A stretch of DNA of 64,000 nt from Paenibacillus sp. J2TS4. GTDB taxonomy: Bacteria > Bacillota > Bacilli > Paenibacillales > NBRC-103111. The position numbers and the translations under genes are program-made. This document shows positions 62,318 to 64,000 of this stretch, piece by piece. Every line of letters starts with the position of its first letter. Position 1 is the stretch's first letter. The stretch spans positions 1 through 64,000 of the forward strand of contig NZ_BOSH01000019.1 in assembly GCF_018403245.1 (NCBI RefSeq), read 5' to 3'. The notes under the pieces are model-generated. The model was not told where the DNA came from, did not search any database, and worked only from the letters and a program-made list of their open reading frames with translations.

Positions 62318-62496
62318 GGCACTAAAGATTTCAAAGCTCATGAAGTGGAGAAAGAAAGATGCTTCCAGGGCGAGTTTTGGCTTTGTATTCCTACCACCCG
62401 AAGGCCCATCCAATAAATAAGGAATACAAAACAAGATGTTTGAAGCTTCGGAGGCACTTTCCTTCGGAACGGAATGATCGCTTTCTTTAGTGCCTC
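62318..62496. repeat. MITE-like repeat with 10-bp terminal inverted repeats
   Basis: GGCACTAAAG at 62318-62327 and CTTTAGTGCC at 62487-62496 are perfect inverted repeats bounding 179 bp. TCCTATATA occurs at 62306-62314 and again at 62497-62505, a possible 9-bp target duplication (3 nt removed from the left end). The interior matches 42714-42957 in opposite orientation with a shorter middle. No open frame of note, so it would depend on a transposase elsewhere. Confidence 0.7.
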
Positions 62497-62556
62497 CTAT
62501 ATAGGTATATAGTATAAATTATATAATTATACAGAAGGAGAGGAATTTTTACGGCT

Positions 62557-64000
62557 ATGGCTTTATTGAAGAAGAACCGATCCTATGAAATCAAACCGAT
62601 AGCACCGTCCGATATCCCGGGGACGGATAAATTGCGGCAGAAGCTGTTCTACCTCCAGGTAACGGAGAATGACCTCCATCATATCCACAAGCTTCAATCT
62701 GTGATGGACAAGCACGCAGAGACGATTACCCGGCGGCATTATGAATTGTTGTTTCAAATCGACGAGATGAAGCATATTATCGACTGCCATAGTACTAAAG
62801 AAAGATTGACCCAAACCTTTATCGCGTATTTAAAATCGATTCCGCGAGTTGAAATGGACGATACTTACATTCAGAACAGAAAGAAAGTCGGGATCGTCCA
62901 CAGCCGAATTCAACTCTCGCCGGAATGGTTTATCGGCGCATTTATGAGAATATATGAATACATGATTCCGAACATTATGGAGATGTATTCCAAGAGGCAA
63001 GAAGCGACGGAGATCCTGATCTCGTTACAGAAAATATTAACGCTGGATGCACTGATCGTTCTCGAGGCCTATCAAGAGGCTCATGAATTCAAATTTATCG
63101 AAACGAACAGTCAAATTATTGAACAAATTATTCAAATGGACAAGGTTCATCCCCTTCTGGAAGGAGTGGAAGCCACCATCCAGGAAGCGATGAGCGTAAG
63201 CGCCGCAGCCGAGGAATTATCCGCTTCTGTGGATGATGTGGCCAACCATGCCGTTCAAGTAGCGGAAAATACGGAAGATTTAATCACTCAAGCTCATAAG
63301 GGCCAGGAGATTATTAACGAGTCCCTGCAAGGCTTTCTCGGTATTGCCGGCCAATTTTCAGAAACCCGGGATCGTTTTACAGAATTGTTTCAGGCGATCG
63401 AAAATGTGACGAAAGTAACCCAGCTTATTCGGGATGTGGCCGATCAGACGAATTTGTTGGCCTTGAACGCTGCCATTGAAGCGGCCCGAGCGGGGGAGCA
63501 GGGCCTAGGCTTCGCAGTCGTTGCCGACGAAGTGCGTAAATTATCGGATCAGACGAAACAATCCGTAGAGAGCATCAGTGCAATGATCCAGGAGGTTCGC
63601 AAGAGTGCAATGGATGTCGGAGATCAGGCCGACCGGATGTCCGACGATATCGTTGAACGAGTGGAGCAGACTAAGCACGCTATACATAGCTTGGATGAAA
63701 TTATGAATCAGGTCAGTCAAATCGGAACATCGACCGGCAACATAGCAGCCATTGTGGAGGAGCAGTCCGCGGCTACGCACGAAATTTCTTTCCGCATCAG
63801 TGAAGTACTTAAGCAGACGGAGCAAGTAAAGGAAAACGCCGTGGATACGGGGCAGGATATATACAAGGTCAGCCGAAAAGTGAACGAGCTGCGGCAGCAG
63901 TCTCTTAACTATTTCTCTCATATGAGCAATGGGCAATTAATTCGTGTCGTCAAGACCGATCACTTGCTGTGGAAATGGTGGGTTTACAATCGCTTGCTAG
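62557..64000 (+). CDS. Globin-coupled methyl-accepting chemotaxis protein (HemAT-like), 3' end outside window
   Basis: 481 codons are open to the window edge with no stop. Residues ~20-180 form a protoglobin-type sensor domain; the haem-binding proximal His is likely His115 in [20 protein letters not shown], as in HemAT. The signalling part follows, with the conserved hairpin [20 protein letters not shown] then [20 protein letters not shown]. After it, [20 protein letters not shown] looks like the start of a CZB zinc-binding domain. No membrane helix, so it is a cytoplasmic oxygen receptor for chemotaxis. AGGAGAGG is 13 nt before the ATG, a wide spacing. An AT-rich promoter-like stretch lies at 62500-62530. 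Confidence 0.9.
   Translation, partial: MALLKKNRSYEIKPIAPSDIPGTDKLRQKLFYLQVTENDLHHIHKLQSVMDKHAETITRRHYELLFQIDEMKHIIDCHSTKERLTQTFIAYLKSIPRVEMDDTYIQNRKKVGIVHSRIQLSPEWFIGAFMRIYEYMIPNIMEMYSKRQEATEILISLQKILTLDALIVLEAYQEAHEFKFIETNSQIIEQIIQMDKVHPLLEGVEATIQEAMSVSAAAEELSASVDDVANHAVQVAENTEDLITQAHKGQEIINESLQGFLGIAGQFSETRDRFTELFQAIENVTKVTQLIRDVADQTNLLALNAAIEAARAGEQGLGFAVVADEVRKLSDQTKQSVESISAMIQEVRKSAMDVGDQADRMSDDIVERVEQTKHAIHSLDEIMNQVSQIGTSTGNIAAIVEEQSAATHEISFRISEVLKQTEQVKENAVDTGQDIYKVSRKVNELRQQSLNYFSHMSNGQLIRVVKTDHLLWKWWVYNRLL

Noticed and set aside
62318-62496. Intact insertion sequence
   Set aside because: The element is under 200 bp with no transposase frame, so it can at most be a non-autonomous relic.

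Overview
The window looks like chromosome of a Paenibacillus-type Firmicute (Paenibacillaceae). The signs are LplB/YtcP-type sugar ABC importers next to a YesN-type two-component system, a very large S-layer-anchored (SLH) polysaccharide-active protein, CcpA cre sites, strong AGGAGG ribosome sites with frequent GTG/TTG starts, an IS1182-type transposon end, and many intergenic repeat elements. No rRNA, tRNA or CRISPR array was seen.

Layout. 1-201: right end of an IS1182-like element. 0.3-6.7 kb: membrane AraC-type regulator, a six-hairpin glycosidase-like protein, an FAD-dependent oxidoreductase and a sugar-phosphate isomerase-like TIM barrel. 6.7-7.7 kb: non-coding, with two palindromic repeat elements. 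7.7-10.8 kb: leftward murQ / DUF4434 / ROK-kinase group whose leader carries a 30-bp homopolymer. 11.1-16.8 kb: WYL regulator with an unidentified partner, a duplicated-HTH regulator with a small zinc-ribbon membrane protein, a YkuS-like protein, a DppA-type D-aminopeptidase and hisC. 17.1-26.6 kb: a leftward six-gene MacAB-like locus (two ATPases, lipoprotein adaptor, 972-aa permease, solute-binding lipoprotein, 737-aa secreted protein); one ATPase ends in an AbrB-like domain. 27.1-32.4 kb: envelope glycosylation locus with a 1,273-aa double glycosyltransferase, a GT2 enzyme and GtrA. 33.2-42.7 kb: LCP protein, SgrR-like regulator, small proteins, and an OmpR-type two-component system followed by an ABC exporter. 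43.4-48.6 kb: 1,725-aa SLH beta-helix protein. 49.3-51.5 kb: TetR/MFS drug-efflux pair. 51.7-61.5 kb: oligosaccharide uptake and use (two permeases, binding lipoprotein, response regulator, sensor kinase, GH31 glycosidase, aldo/keto reductase). 62.6 kb to the end: globin-coupled chemoreceptor cut by the window edge.

The least expected structure is between the genes. Several intergenic regions hold a ~180-250 bp element made of four ~50-bp monomers, two in one orientation followed by two inverted. Three unrelated monomer sequences use this layout, and two of them are present at two sites about 41 and 55 kb apart. A separate short repeat with terminal inverted repeats (MITE-like) occurs at 42.7 and 62.3 kb. 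Other points of interest are the AbrB-tailed ABC ATPase, the homopolymer in the murQ leader and the fused glycosyltransferases.

Together the genes describe a soil or plant-associated carbohydrate scavenger: extracellular polysaccharide attack, regulated oligosaccharide import, intracellular hydrolysis, muramic-acid sugar recycling, and cell-envelope decoration. Start codons were chosen by ribosome-site spacing, so some differ from the longest open frame.
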